DNA of 64,000 bases from an uncultured Pseudomonadales bacterium (GTDB lineage Bacteria; Pseudomonadota; Gammaproteobacteria; Pseudomonadales; Pseudohongiellaceae), in the NCBI GenBank assembly GCA_949372635.1, contig CASIAB010000004.1, positions 124,001 through 188,000 on the forward strand. Direction: 5' to 3'. The translations under genes and the position numbers were made by a program. Below the pieces are notes generated by a model. That model searched no databases and was not told where the DNA came from. It saw nothing but the letters and a program-made list of their open reading frames with translations. Every line of letters starts with the position of its first letter. Position 1 is the stretch's first letter. Below, in pieces: positions 46,944 to 56,242 of the stretch.

Positions 46944-48719
46944 TTACAGGGGCCACGCCATTAAGAGCAACGGAAGTGCGACGATGACAATAACAACTTC
47001 CAAGGGTAAACCCATACGCCAGTAGTCACCAAATTTATACCCACCCGGGCCCATAATCAAAGCGTTGTTCTGATGCCCTATTGGAGTCAGAAATGCACAC
47101 GATGCGCCTACCGCCACAGCCATCAAAAAGGCATCAGGATTGAGGTTGAGGGCCAGAGCGATGCTGAAGGCTATAGGCGCCATGAGAATTGCAGTAGCTG
47201 CATTATTAAGAACATCGGATACCGTCATCGTAATAATAAGTATCATTGCTATTAGAAACACTGGAGACAGATCGCCAGCAACTAAGAGAATACCATCGAC
47301 TAACAGACTCGTGGTGCCCGTTGTCTCCAATGCTGTGCCGAGAGGGATCATTGCACCAAGTAGCACTACAACAGCCCAATCCACACCATCATAAAATTCC
47401 CTAACAGGCACTATATTTAGCAGAACCATGGCAACGGTAGCCATACCTAAAGCAAGCTGTATAGAGACTAGGCCACTCGCAGCTGCAACGATAGCAAGAA
47501 TGAAAGTTAACATGGCTGGAATGGCTTTAGTATTTCGTCCTAGGCCAAGCTCCCGGCTCGCAAGGGGGTAGCAATTCAGCTTTGCTATTGCCTCCTCAAT
47601 TTCCTCTACTTCGCCGTGCAGCAGTAACACATCTCCCACGGCAAATTTAAAATTCCGCAGCCTTTCTTTATGCGGGGTGCCCGATCTAGATGCCGCCAAT
47701 AAATTTACCCCATACTTTCGATTGAACCTTAATTGGCTAGGCGTTCTCCCAACGATGGACGAATCAGGAGTCACTACAACTTCCACAGCCTGCATATCTT
47801 TCGAGTGCAGTACCTCTTTCTGCGCATTTTCCGCTGATACCATCTGAAAATTATGATTCTTAGAGAACTGAGCTATATCATCATGTGAGCCCTGAATCAT
47901 TAGTAGGTCGCTGGCTGCAATTAGCTGCCGACGAAAAACAACAGGAATGTTTTCCCGTCTATGAACCATTGAAAGTAGTGTCAGGTTTTTTTTTGCAAGT
48001 TCGTCTTTTAGCTCTCCGGCCTTTTTTTCAAAAAAAGTCGAATCTTCAGTCACTTTCAATTCGAACAGATACTTCTCTACATCGAAAAGTTCAAGTCCGA
48101 TGGTTTGTTTTCGCACTTTTACCAACTTCCAACCGATAAACAGCATGAAAAAGATGCCACATATTGCTATGCCTCCGCCAACTGGCGCATAGTCAAACAT
48201 TGTAAAGGCTTCACCAGTCATCTGTTGACGATAGTTTGCTATTAAGATATTCGGTGGAGTACCAATTAGAGTAACCAAGCCCCCCAAGATCGAACCAAAT
48301 GACAACGGCATTAAAACCGTCGCTGGAGATCGGCCGGCCATATTCGTAGAACGAATGGCAATTGGCATCAACAATGCCAAGGCGCCGACATTATTCATAA
48401 ACATCGACAGGAATGCCGCAAGAAAGGTTAATACAGCAATATGAAGAAATGGCTTCGAGGAAATGGGCTCTATGGCATCGGCCACGAATTCGACAGCTCC
48501 AGATTTCGTCAAACCAAAGCTTACTATCAATACCATTATCACCGTAACAGTCGCCGGATTACCAAATCCAGCAAACATCTCGGCCTGCGGTATTAGGCCG
48601 AAGATGCTGGCCGTAAACAGCGCGCCGAGCGCAACTATGTCGTAACGCCATCGCCCCCATACTAATAAAAATAAAAGCGCGAAAAGTATAAGCAGCAGAA
48701 TACTTTGATCAGTAGTCAT
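46944..48719 (-). CDS. SLC13/DASS-type permease with two TrkA-C domains
   Basis: 591 residues. About five N-terminal TM segments, then two RCK_C/TrkA-C domains (about 205-375; VVVTPDSSIVGRTPSQLRF near 315), then the remaining membrane part. SFGSILGGLVTLIGTPPNIL near 140-159 and SCAFLTPIGHQNNALIMGPG near 550-569 are the paired SNT-like substrate-binding motifs. Such proteins carry divalent anions such as sulfate or dicarboxylates with Na+. It starts 15 bases after the FAH-family gene, so they share a transcript; a carboxylate substrate linked to that enzyme is possible. Confidence 0.92.
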   Translation of the reverse strand: MTTDQSILLLILFALLFLLVWGRWRYDIVALGALFTASIFGLIPQAEMFAGFGNPATVTVIMVLIVSFGLTKSGAVEFVADAIEPISSKPFLHIAVLTFLAAFLSMFMNNVGALALLMPIAIRSTNMAGRSPATVLMPLSFGSILGGLVTLIGTPPNILIANYRQQMTGEAFTMFDYAPVGGGIAICGIFFMLFIGWKLVKVRKQTIGLELFDVEKYLFELKVTEDSTFFEKKAGELKDELAKKNLTLLSMVHRRENIPVVFRRQLIAASDLLMIQGSHDDIAQFSKNHNFQMVSAENAQKEVLHSKDMQAVEVVVTPDSSIVGRTPSQLRFNRKYGVNLLAASRSGTPHKERLRNFKFAVGDVLLLHGEVEEIEEAIAKLNCYPLASRELGLGRNTKAIPAMLTFILAIVAAASGLVSIQLALGMATVAMVLLNIVPVREFYDGVDWAVVVLLGAMIPLGTALETTGTTSLLVDGILLVAGDLSPVFLIAMILIITMTVSDVLNNAATAILMAPIAFSIALALNLNPDAFLMAVAVGASCAFLTPIGHQNNALIMGPGGYKFGDYWRMGLPLEVVIVIVALPLLLMAWPL

Positions 48720-48734
48720 CTAGAAAAAACCTGA

Positions 48735-49445
48735 TTATACAATTTTAAAGTCCAGCGCCCCAACACCCTCTATACAGGCAGCTATTCGATCACCCTTGGT
48801 TGCGGCCGCCACACCAGATGGGGTGCCCGTGTAGATAATATCTCCGGATTTCAATTCGAAGTATTTGGAAAGCTCAGCGATTATTTCAGGCACTGACCAA
48901 ATCATCTCATTGAGGCTGGCCTGCTGCCGAATTTCATTATTTAACTGAAGAGAGATTTGCCTATCACCAAGCTGGCCCACTTCGCTGATAGGTAGTATGG
49001 CCGAGATAGGCGCGGACTGATCGAAACCCTTAGCAAGATCCCATGGCCGCCCCTTATTCTTAGCTATATCCTGTAAGTCGCGACGGGTGAAGTCTATGCC
49101 AACTGCATAGCCATAAACACAGTCCATCACCGATCCCAGATCAATGTCTTTGCCCCCTGATTTTAAGGCAACGACTAATTCAACTTCATAATGTAGATCA
49201 TTTGTCGCCTGAGGATAGGCTACGTCTTGATTGAAAGTGACACAGGCATTTGCTGGTTTGCAAAAAAAAACGGGGGGCTCCTGTTTCGGATCTCCGCCCA
49301 TCTCCTTTACATGCTCACTATAGTTTCTGCCTACACAATAGATTCGATGAACAGGAAATCGCGGAGTCTTTTCACTTGCTTCAGTCTGCGCATCAAGTCT
49401 TACTGGCACGGTGGTAGGTTCGTGTTGTTGAAATATAAATTTCAT
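48735..49445 (-). CDS. Fumarylacetoacetate hydrolase family protein
   Basis: 236 residues. FAH-fold enzyme: IYCVGRNYSEHVKEMG near 35-50, PPVFFCKPANACV near 57, LHYEVELVVAL near 83 giving two acidic metal ligands, GIDFTRRDLQDIAKNKGRPW near 115 and IYTGTPSGVAAATKGD near 203. Members hydrolyse or decarboxylate 2-oxo or beta-diketo acids, or act as acylpyruvases (YcgM-like). The length and motifs fit acylpyruvate hydrolase best. It is coupled to the downstream SLC13 permease. Confidence 0.9.
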   Translation of the reverse strand: MKFIFQQHEPTTVPVRLDAQTEASEKTPRFPVHRIYCVGRNYSEHVKEMGGDPKQEPPVFFCKPANACVTFNQDVAYPQATNDLHYEVELVVALKSGGKDIDLGSVMDCVYGYAVGIDFTRRDLQDIAKNKGRPWDLAKGFDQSAPISAILPISEVGQLGDRQISLQLNNEIRQQASLNEMIWSVPEIIAELSKYFELKSGDIIYTGTPSGVAAATKGDRIAACIEGVGALDFKIV

Positions 49446-49473
49446 AGTGATGAATTCTCTGTATTTCTCGATC

Positions 49474-50310
49474 TCAAAGCCTGCACGTCAACTGCGCATG
49501 CAGAGTATCAGTAATTACATTTTGGAGCTGCGGGAATAAAGTGAGACCAGTCGCACCTTCTATCAATTCCAGCGAGCTCACCTGATCGCAGAAACTTACG
49601 TGCTGTCGAACATTGCTATCGAAGATAAATGCGCTCAAAGATTCAGGAGTGCTAATGACCTTGAAATAGGAAGAGGGCTTTGCTGCGTTCTCACTCATGC
49701 CTTCTCCACGCTCGCTATAGATAGGACCACTAATCACGTAGACCTCTCCAATCTTATTCGCCAGCGCATTGATCGCCTGATCCAACCGAGACCAACTCCC
49801 AGCTCTCATTTCAAACGGCAGGGCTGCCATATTACTGAAAAAGTTCAGCTCAGACCAATAGGGGGTTCCGGCGAAGCTGCTCATCGGCACCAAACGACCC
49901 TGATCTTCTGAGGGCAGATTAATTCCGTCTAGTTGATAACTACGTTCTTCCGCGTCAATAGGAACGTTTTGTTCGATCTGCGGTGCGCTGTCAATAACCT
50001 CGAGCTGCGGAGTGCCTCGAGACACGAGAGAATCCTCAAACCAAACACGCGGCAACAACGAGGCCACACCAACGCTATCGGCAAGCACACGATAGGCATG
50101 CCAATCTGAAAGTCCACTGCGCGCACTCATGGAGGCCACATACAATTGCCGTACAATCAGCTCTCTATTTCCCATCGCTGTGCTGTCAGCGACCACCGGA
50201 CAGCCAGCCATACAGTGGGAGATATGCACTGTCTGAGCATTGACTATCGTCGCAAAAAGAAAACTAAAAAGACTAGCCCATCGGATAAAGTATTTGCTTA
50301 TGTACATCAT
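49474..50310 (-). CDS. Exported endonuclease-fold protein with lost catalytic residues
   Basis: 278 residues with a signal peptide (residues 1-26, ending VNAQT). The body aligns with DNA/RNA non-specific endonucleases (Serratia nuclease/NucA): SGLSDWHAYRV near 65, LNFFSNMAALP near 155, EVYVISGPIY near 190 and PSSYFKVIS near 212. The catalytic DRGH motif reads DQGR near 135, replacing the general-base His, and the Mg-binding Asn of the NxGxW motif is Met (FEMRAGSW). It is therefore probably not a nuclease but may still bind nucleic acid. Its start overlaps the end of the aldo/keto reductase gene by 38 bases. Confidence 0.8.
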   Translation of the reverse strand: MMYISKYFIRWASLFSFLFATIVNAQTVHISHCMAGCPVVADSTAMGNRELIVRQLYVASMSARSGLSDWHAYRVLADSVGVASLLPRVWFEDSLVSRGTPQLEVIDSAPQIEQNVPIDAEERSYQLDGINLPSEDQGRLVPMSSFAGTPYWSELNFFSNMAALPFEMRAGSWSRLDQAINALANKIGEVYVISGPIYSERGEGMSENAAKPSSYFKVISTPESLSAFIFDSNVRQHVSFCDQVSSLELIEGATGLTLFPQLQNVITDTLHAQLTCRL

Positions 50311-51289
50311 CGCACTGCTTCAGTGTCTCGTCGCTTAGTTTTACATCAAGGGCCGCCAACGACTCTTCTAACTGATCTGCAGTTCGCGCACCGATAATGG
50401 TCGATGCGACAAAGTCGAAATTCATACTCCAGGCCGTTGCCAAAGTCACCGGGGACATACCAGCCTCTTTTGCAATCTCCATATATTTGGCTGTGGAGGC
50501 CAAGGTTCCTTCGTTTACAAAACGACTAGACATAGCCCTCTGTCTTGGGTCCGCAGAGGCGTATTCTGCGAAGCGAGAGTTTTTGGGTATTTTTGGCTGA
50601 TTGTATTTACCGCTTAGAACGCCACCGCCAATCGGGGAATAAGGCAAGAGTGATACATGCTCTCTTTTACACACCTGTGCCAACTCGTCCAGAAAACGAC
50701 GATTCAACAAGGAGAAATTATTCTGAATAGACTGAAATCGTGCCAGACCCTCATAATCAGCAACAGTGTTTGCCTTCGTCAATCCGTAAGCATTTTCGTT
50801 AGAAGTGCCGGTATAACGCACTTTGCCTGCCTGGACCAGCCTATCTAATGCCTCCATCGTTTCATCAATAGGCATAATAGGATCTGGCCAGTGCACCTGA
50901 TAGAGATCGATGTAGTCGATATTCATTCTGCGTAGCGAGCCTTCTACTGCCGCTTCGATATGAAACCTATCGAGAGCGGTCAGACCATGGCGAATAGGTG
51001 GAACAAACCATCCTGCGGCTGCGCCGGCAACCTTGGTCGCTATAATAACTGAATCTCTGGGTTTGGTCTGAACCCATTCGCCGAAAATTTGCTCTGTGAC
51101 GCCGACAGTCTCGGCCGATGGAGGAACCGGATAGACCTCTGCCGTATCGAAGAAATTAATTCCACGCTCATAGGACTCTTCAAGAATCTTAAACGACTCC
51201 TTCTTATCGCTCCAACTACCAAAGCTCATAGTCCCCATACAAATAGGACTAACTCTTAATCCACTTTTCCCTATATATCGATGTTCCAT
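50273..51289 (-). CDS. Aldo/keto reductase
   Basis: 338 residues from the ATG at 51289, with AGGAAG 6 bases upstream; the upstream start at 51313 is not needed. TIM-barrel oxidoreductase using NADPH. The catalytic tetrad is visible: Asp and Tyr in FFDTAEVYP near 46-54, Lys in IATKVAG near 85, His in LYQVHWPDP near 128. STIIGARTADQLEESLAAL near 302-320 binds the cofactor phosphate. It resembles the Tas/YghZ-type group. Physiological substrate unknown. Confidence 0.92.
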   Translation of the reverse strand: MEHRYIGKSGLRVSPICMGTMSFGSWSDKKESFKILEESYERGINFFDTAEVYPVPPSAETVGVTEQIFGEWVQTKPRDSVIIATKVAGAAAGWFVPPIRHGLTALDRFHIEAAVEGSLRRMNIDYIDLYQVHWPDPIMPIDETMEALDRLVQAGKVRYTGTSNENAYGLTKANTVADYEGLARFQSIQNNFSLLNRRFLDELAQVCKREHVSLLPYSPIGGGVLSGKYNQPKIPKNSRFAEYASADPRQRAMSSRFVNEGTLASTAKYMEIAKEAGMSPVTLATAWSMNFDFVASTIIGARTADQLEESLAALDVKLSDETLKQCDDVHKQILYPMG

Positions 51290-51332
51290 ACTACTTCCTC
51301 TTACACCAATCAATCATAACCAAACGCAGCAC

Positions 51333-52415
51333 TTAGACCGGCGCGCTGCAATCGTCTCCGAGATAACCGCCGCCGCCACAATATACGGCGTCCTGCAGTT
51401 GAATTCGTATTCCATCGGGGTCTGAGAAATAGACCTCCGGTGTTCCGCCCTCTATGCCGCCGCGATTTGGCATACGCATACTAATCCAATGCACTAAGGG
51501 TGGAGTATTATCCACGTTCTCTCTAGCCGTGAAGCCATAGTCTTCGAGCTTCGCAATAATGCCATCAACATCGAAGTCTTCGATACTGAGACAAACGTGA
51601 TCCACTCGGCCAGGTTGTGTAGGTGCGCCTGCCTCATCGCCACCTACATACATCAGAAATTGTGTGCCATCGCCTACGCCGACAATCGGCGATTCCGGTC
51701 CTTGATAAGCCTGAAAACCCAGCCCGAAAGCTCGCGTATAAAATTCATTCGCGCGATCTTTGTTGGCAAGAAAATTAGTAAAGTGACTAAGGTCTAAAGA
51801 GCGAAACATGCCTTCCGCTGGTGCTTCTTCCACGCGTTCACATACGCCTCCAAATTCACCCGCCCCACCACAGTGATCAGCGGCATTCAATTGGTAGATC
51901 AGTCCTTCAATGTCAGCGAAAAAAAGCTCCTTTGTTCCCGATACTGACCCACCTTCACTCTGAACACGAGTCCTAGTCCAAGATTGCATAGCAATGCCGA
52001 GAGAGGCTTGATTTGGACCTGGCTCAGCACGACGCGATACGCCTAGCGCATCTAGCTGATCGCGCACCGACTCCAGATGGAAATTTTCAACGCTTAGACC
52101 AATATGACTGAAACCAGGCGTTTGGCCCGGCAGCAGCGGCGACAATGAGAAGAATCTTGGCCCTTCGCCAATGCGCAAACAGACAGAAGCGCCCTGCCGC
52201 GACTGGATACTTGCACCAAACAGATCCTGATAGAACCGCATCGATCGCTCGACATTCGAAACCCGCATACCATAGCTGTGTAGTTTGCGCACCGCTATGG
52301 CTGAACCTGACTGTGCAAATAATGCAGGGCTTAGCGATAGTGCTGGCATTGCTTTAAGAAGAGTTCGCCGACTGAGCATTGCCGATTTTCTGATCATATT
52401 CGATTTAATCTCCAT
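51333..52415 (-). CDS. Tat-exported protein with two VOC (glyoxalase-fold) domains
   Basis: 360 residues from the ATG at 52415 (AGGA 8 bases upstream); two later ATGs are also possible. LSRRTLLKAMPALSLSPALF near 15-34 is a twin-arginine signal. Two vicinal-oxygen-chelate modules follow (about 45-185 and 205-350), each beginning with a beta strand and ending in a YFSDPDGIRIQLQDA-like strand. Cys-rich loops (CGGAGEFGGVC; CGGGGYLGDDC) occur in both halves. Tat export suggests folding or metal loading in the cytoplasm. The reaction is unknown; dioxygenase- or lyase-type chemistry on a periplasmic compound is possible. Confidence 0.85.
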   Translation of the reverse strand: MEIKSNMIRKSAMLSRRTLLKAMPALSLSPALFAQSGSAIAVRKLHSYGMRVSNVERSMRFYQDLFGASIQSRQGASVCLRIGEGPRFFSLSPLLPGQTPGFSHIGLSVENFHLESVRDQLDALGVSRRAEPGPNQASLGIAMQSWTRTRVQSEGGSVSGTKELFFADIEGLIYQLNAADHCGGAGEFGGVCERVEEAPAEGMFRSLDLSHFTNFLANKDRANEFYTRAFGLGFQAYQGPESPIVGVGDGTQFLMYVGGDEAGAPTQPGRVDHVCLSIEDFDVDGIIAKLEDYGFTARENVDNTPPLVHWISMRMPNRGGIEGGTPEVYFSDPDGIRIQLQDAVYCGGGGYLGDDCSAPV

Positions 52416-52520
52416 AACCGCGGTCCTCGCGCCTTTTATTGATCGAGACATCATAGCTAGAGTCCATTGCTAGCGTCTACCTCGAGGCGAATTTAATTCG
52501 AAGCAACTATATAGCTCGAT

Positions 52521-52922
52521 TCAACTATTATTCAATTCAACAGCGCCACCATCTTCCTGCCATTGTTCCATACCACCCTTGAGGTGAACGATATTCTCGA
52601 TGCCCATGTTCTGCAGAGATTGTGTAGACAGCGCTGAACGCCAGCCCTTATTGCAATAGAGGACCAACTCCTTCGCCTTATCGAATTCGGTGCGGTAATA
52701 AGGACTGTCGGGGTCTACCCAAAATTCCAACATGCCACGAGGAATGTGCAGGGAACCGGCAATCTTACCTTCGCGTTTTACCTCGCGAACATCTCGCAGA
52801 TCGATAATTACCACCGACTCGTCCAAATTCTCCAACCGCGCCTTTAGTTCGGAAGAATCTATACCCTGTATCTGATTTTCTGCCTCGGCAACTAACTGTT
52901 TGTAGCCCTTTTTTACATTCAT
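52521..52922 (-). CDS. Rhodanese-like domain protein
   Basis: 133 residues from the ATG at 52922, with AAGGA 9 bases upstream. Single rhodanese domain: VVIIDLRDVREVKREGKI near 37-54, SLHIPRGMLEF near 57, and the catalytic loop LYCNKGWRSA near 86-95 with the active Cys. It should carry persulfide sulfur or act in redox signalling. No signal peptide is seen. Next to the VOC gene on the same strand, but with a 105-base gap. Confidence 0.9.
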   Translation of the reverse strand: MNVKKGYKQLVAEAENQIQGIDSSELKARLENLDESVVIIDLRDVREVKREGKIAGSLHIPRGMLEFWVDPDSPYYRTEFDKAKELVLYCNKGWRSALSTQSLQNMGIENIVHLKGGMEQWQEDGGAVELNNS

Positions 52923-53116
52923 TCTTAGCAATCCTTGTATCCGATTGAACTATTCACATTAACTATTCATACCGCTAGCTAGTTGCAACCTTCTGACATT
53001 GAGTACGCCAAAAAGGAAATACAACAGAACCATTGTCACTGATCCGTTGCCCTACCCAATCGAAACCCTGAGCAGAGACATTCGAAAAGATAAGTGTCGA
53101 AATTTTATTAAAATTC

Positions 53117-53440
53117 GTGCCTTCGGCGGCGCCGCGTTTCTTAGGATTAGAGCTCCCATTATTCTATTTGATGTTATTTGTCTTTCTCTTAGTATCGCTG
53201 ATTTTTAGCTCAGATCTGATTGCAAACTTCGGTTTAATATCGAAGGACGATCTAATCAAGGTCATCGGAAAACAACCACACAGTGACCCAGAAATACTCA
53301 CACGCTATTTAAACCCCAGAAGCCGGAGCAAAAATGAGATAATAGAATTCAGACTAACGGCCGGCGGACTTCACTACGAAAAATGCGATTATGGCAAAAC
53401 TAAATCAGTAACGAGAGTGATTTCTTTACAACTTGTATAA
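53117..53440 (+). CDS. Possible small membrane protein, start uncertain, maybe frameshifted
   Basis: A frame starting at GTG 53117 encodes 107 residues with one TM segment (LFYLMLFVFLLVSLIF, about 15-30) and a soluble, charged C-terminus. It has no ribosome-binding site. The same frame is open back to 53072, and a different frame from 52999 (TTG; MSTPKRKYNRTIVTDPLPYP) overlaps it, so a single base error could join the two into about 145 residues. Family not recognised; it could also be noise. Confidence 0.3.
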   Translation: MPSAAPRFLGLELPLFYLMLFVFLLVSLIFSSDLIANFGLISKDDLIKVIGKQPHSDPEILTRYLNPRSRSKNEIIEFRLTAGGLHYEKCDYGKTKSVTRVISLQLV

Positions 53441-53798
53441 ACGGTGTTCATGACTAACTCTCCTATCGAGAAGTATTCAGAAAAAATTACTTTGGTTCTT
53501 GGCGTAAAATTATAAGCCTAGAGGTTCTTGTGACCTCATCCTTCGCACCAGATTAAAGCAACAAACTAATAACCTAATAAAGGCGCAATCAATCCAACAC
53601 AGCATTGCCGCTCGCTGTGGTCTGCGCTATTTTTAGTCGATGTTATATTGGGCAAAATTTTTCTTCTGCAGCTATGAACACAAAGCTAGTGCTCATGGAA
53701 ACTTCTGCGAGTTAAGAACCAGGGGATGCGAGAGGAAATAAAATTCGACAGTGTTTCGCTCGGATTTTATTATTCGCTGTCCGCTAGCAAAAAATCAG
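53441..53798. other. Intergenic region, no gene found
   Basis: 358 bases between the possible small membrane gene and the end of the secreted-protein gene. No open frame, tRNA or strong promoter is apparent. The only structure is an inverted repeat CGCTAGC/GCTAGCG at 53782-53804 with a 9-base loop, overlapping the next gene's stop codon. Confidence 0.5.
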
Positions 53799-53804
53799 CT
53801 AGCG
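53782..53804 (-). repeat. Inverted repeat over the stop codon of the secreted-protein gene
   Basis: CGCTAGC and GCTAGCG (7 bp each) flank a 9-base loop rich in A on the plus strand. It covers the TAG at 53799-53801. It may help end transcription of the minus-strand cluster, but no U tract follows the stem. Confidence 0.3.
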
Positions 53805-54782
53805 CGTTACCGTAACGTTAACGTTTTGGTAAGTAAAAATTGAACCATCACTCGCTATACCTCGCAATACATATTCACCTGGCTGATCAAATGTCACTTC
53901 AGCTTGCCAGCGCCCATCTTCTGGAGGTTGGGGAATAATAAATGGCGGCGACCAAGGTGAGTTAGCGTACATACGCGTATCAGAGTATGTTTTCATTTGG
54001 ACTGGCTCAAATGTCGCATGTCGCGCCGGCCCCCTGTAAATGGTCCATGAAAAGCGCAGCCCAGGCCCACTTTGCGCTGTTATTGACTGCGGTGTCCGGT
54101 AGATTTGCTCTGCTGTGGAAGGCATGGGTCGATCGCGGCGCGCGGGAATATTATCAGGATCTGTTGCTCGAACAGCCAAACTTAACGCCTGACCTACTTT
54201 TACACTGCGCTGACTCTCTCCTTCCAAGCGTAAATCAGGAGGAATATTAGTACGTAAATTGTCATTCAAACTACCAAAATCACCACCCACTTCTGTTGAG
54301 ATAACTTGTGGATCAATCCGATAGTCTGGCTTCAATGACCCATAAGCTCTTGCAGTATTGTTCCTTGTTTTTAAAGTCCACACTAATTCCGTAGTACCAA
54401 AACTTGCCGGCACATCGATAGTAAATAAAAAGGCATTTCTGCGGGGATAAAAATGAGTAGGTTGGCCTTGGTCTGCATTAGAAAAATCAAAGGCATCAAC
54501 ACTTAAGTCATCTAAACCACCTTCCTCGGTAAAAGAAAAATAGTTGTCTGATCCGATATCAATATTAAATTCTTCTTCCCAATTTGAATTCATGTAACCG
54601 TAAAACAATTTGAAGGTACCGTTATCATTTGGCCACCAACCTTCGAACGCTGGTGAGGCAATCTCACCAGTAAGCTGCATGAAACGAGGCTGTGCATTCC
54701 CGCTCTGCAAACAAAAGACTAACGCCAGCAATAACACTGGCGCTAATTTTGTACTTGCCAACAACCTTCCGCCACTTCTCAT
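53799..54782 (-). CDS. Exported beta-rich protein of unknown function
   Basis: 327 residues from the ATG at 54782, right after the stop of the cytochrome-monooxygenase gene. The signal peptide covers about residues 1-31 (ending GNAQP). Mature features: FEGWWPNDNGTFKLFYGYMN near 47-66 and FTIDVPASFGTTELVWTLKT near 120-139. The C-terminal region (about 185-327) looks like Ig-like strands (GQALSLAVRATDPD, FDQPGEYVLRGIASDG). No catalytic motif is seen. It probably binds or stabilises a partner or substrate of the oxidation cluster. Same transcript as the upstream gene. Confidence 0.8.
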   Translation of the reverse strand: MRSGGRLLASTKLAPVLLLALVFCLQSGNAQPRFMQLTGEIASPAFEGWWPNDNGTFKLFYGYMNSNWEEEFNIDIGSDNYFSFTEEGGLDDLSVDAFDFSNADQGQPTHFYPRRNAFLFTIDVPASFGTTELVWTLKTRNNTARAYGSLKPDYRIDPQVISTEVGGDFGSLNDNLRTNIPPDLRLEGESQRSVKVGQALSLAVRATDPDNIPARRDRPMPSTAEQIYRTPQSITAQSGPGLRFSWTIYRGPARHATFEPVQMKTYSDTRMYANSPWSPPFIIPQPPEDGRWQAEVTFDQPGEYVLRGIASDGSIFTYQNVNVTVTR

Positions 54783-54784
54783 CG

Positions 54785-56242
54785 TCAATCATTTCCCTGT
54801 GCAAGATTTTGTTCCATTGTTTCCGGGGCCCAGCAAAGAGGACAACCAACATCGTAGTCGTTACGATCTTTCATATTGGCTCGACGCTCAGCCATCTCCG
54901 CCTGAAATTGTTCTTCAGTAAGGCTAACGGAATAGCCTAGATCGATAAACATATTCGAGACCGAGCGACGTCCTCCACCAGCCCAGTTACGTGGATCAGC
55001 TAGGTTTGTATTAGCCGGGGTCGTGTCGAGGTATCCTATTGTATGTAATATCGTGCCCTTCGGCAGCAGCGGCGCTTTATCGTCTTCATAAACATACTGC
55101 TTAACCCAGTTGTGGTCATAACCAACACAGTTCAAAGTAAACTGATTATGCCCCCAAATGGCTTCCATACACATACGCACGCCAGGAGCATGAAGATGCG
55201 GCTCGAATGCCATAATTTTGGTGTGCTCTTTCAGAACCACATAATTATGAATTTCCTGATTCGGTTTGTTCGGAACGATGTCTATATCGATACCATTACC
55301 GGTGCGAGGGCCACGACGAGTGTATTGCGGTTCATAGCCGATCGGGAAGAAAGTAATACCAAATTCCAGATAACCAGTAGTTTCTCTGCCATTCGAGTGC
55401 ATGTGAGCAGCACCTAGATGCAAAGCAGAATTGGCTTGCAATAAACGACCAGCTTTTTCAGAAAAGATATCGGCATTGCGACCTACTTCATGTATTGGCC
55501 AACCAACGCGACTGTCTTGCAAAATTTCTTGACCATTGTCAGCAAGAATTCCGCTCGAGTAGGTCATATGGTGCCAAATATATTTGCCGCCTACTGTGCT
55601 AGCGCCACGATCCGTTGGAATATCATTGATTTCACGAACCTCAATAGACTTTACATAGCGATCTTCAGTCAGCCCTGTAGGAACTATGCCAATATCACCC
55701 CACCAATCGGGGGCTACTGGAGGGCGTGTCATATCTTGTGAACGAAGAACCAAGTCCGGCTCACCTACCGTCCAACCAATGTCATCGCTGTATGCAATTG
55801 CCTCAGGCTCATTATCAGGATTGCCGCGAGGTGCACCGTTTTGAGCCCAAGCTTGGATGAGCGCTAATTCTCTATCAGACAGCGAGTAATCGCTCTTAAA
55901 ACCATCGATACCAATATCTTTTTCAACAAAGAATGGAGGCATAGCTCCCATACGGTCGCGAATCGCAGTACGGTACATAATGATTGGTGCCCATGGCCTG
56001 ACTTCATCATAAGTCATAAATGCCATAGGCCCGCCACCACCTGGTCGGTGACATTGCTGACAGCTTTCCTGCAAAATTGGCGCAATATGATCTGCGTAAG
56101 TTACGCTAGCAGGATCTATGTCAAAGTCGACCGCGTCATAGTAGTGAAGCTGGTGATCTCCGACGCTGGCATCATGTGCCTGTGCCCAAGCAAAAACAGG
56201 GGTAAGTAAAAGGATTAGTGCGAGAAGTTTCCTAGCCATCAT
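54785..56242 (-). CDS. Cytochrome c fused to PHM/DBM-like copper monooxygenase
   Basis: 485 residues from the ATG at 56242, with GGAG 8 bases upstream. A signal peptide (about 1-22, ending AWAQA) is followed by a cytochrome c domain with the heme motif CQQCHR near 60 and a Met-rich loop (GAMPPFF) that could supply the axial ligand. The rest resembles copper type II monooxygenases: HHMTYSSG near 225, GAAHMHSNG near 280, and PHLHAPG near 352 followed by LLPKGTILHTIGYLDTTPAN. These give the His-His and His-x-His copper ligands. The combination suggests heme-fed electrons for periplasmic hydroxylation. Catalysis and substrate are inferred. The PQQ dehydrogenase gene lies 332 bases upstream. Confidence 0.78.
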   Translation of the reverse strand: MMARKLLALILLLTPVFAWAQAHDASVGDHQLHYYDAVDFDIDPASVTYADHIAPILQESCQQCHRPGGGGPMAFMTYDEVRPWAPIIMYRTAIRDRMGAMPPFFVEKDIGIDGFKSDYSLSDRELALIQAWAQNGAPRGNPDNEPEAIAYSDDIGWTVGEPDLVLRSQDMTRPPVAPDWWGDIGIVPTGLTEDRYVKSIEVREINDIPTDRGASTVGGKYIWHHMTYSSGILADNGQEILQDSRVGWPIHEVGRNADIFSEKAGRLLQANSALHLGAAHMHSNGRETTGYLEFGITFFPIGYEPQYTRRGPRTGNGIDIDIVPNKPNQEIHNYVVLKEHTKIMAFEPHLHAPGVRMCMEAIWGHNQFTLNCVGYDHNWVKQYVYEDDKAPLLPKGTILHTIGYLDTTPANTNLADPRNWAGGGRRSVSNMFIDLGYSVSLTEEQFQAEMAERRANMKDRNDYDVGCPLCWAPETMEQNLAQGND

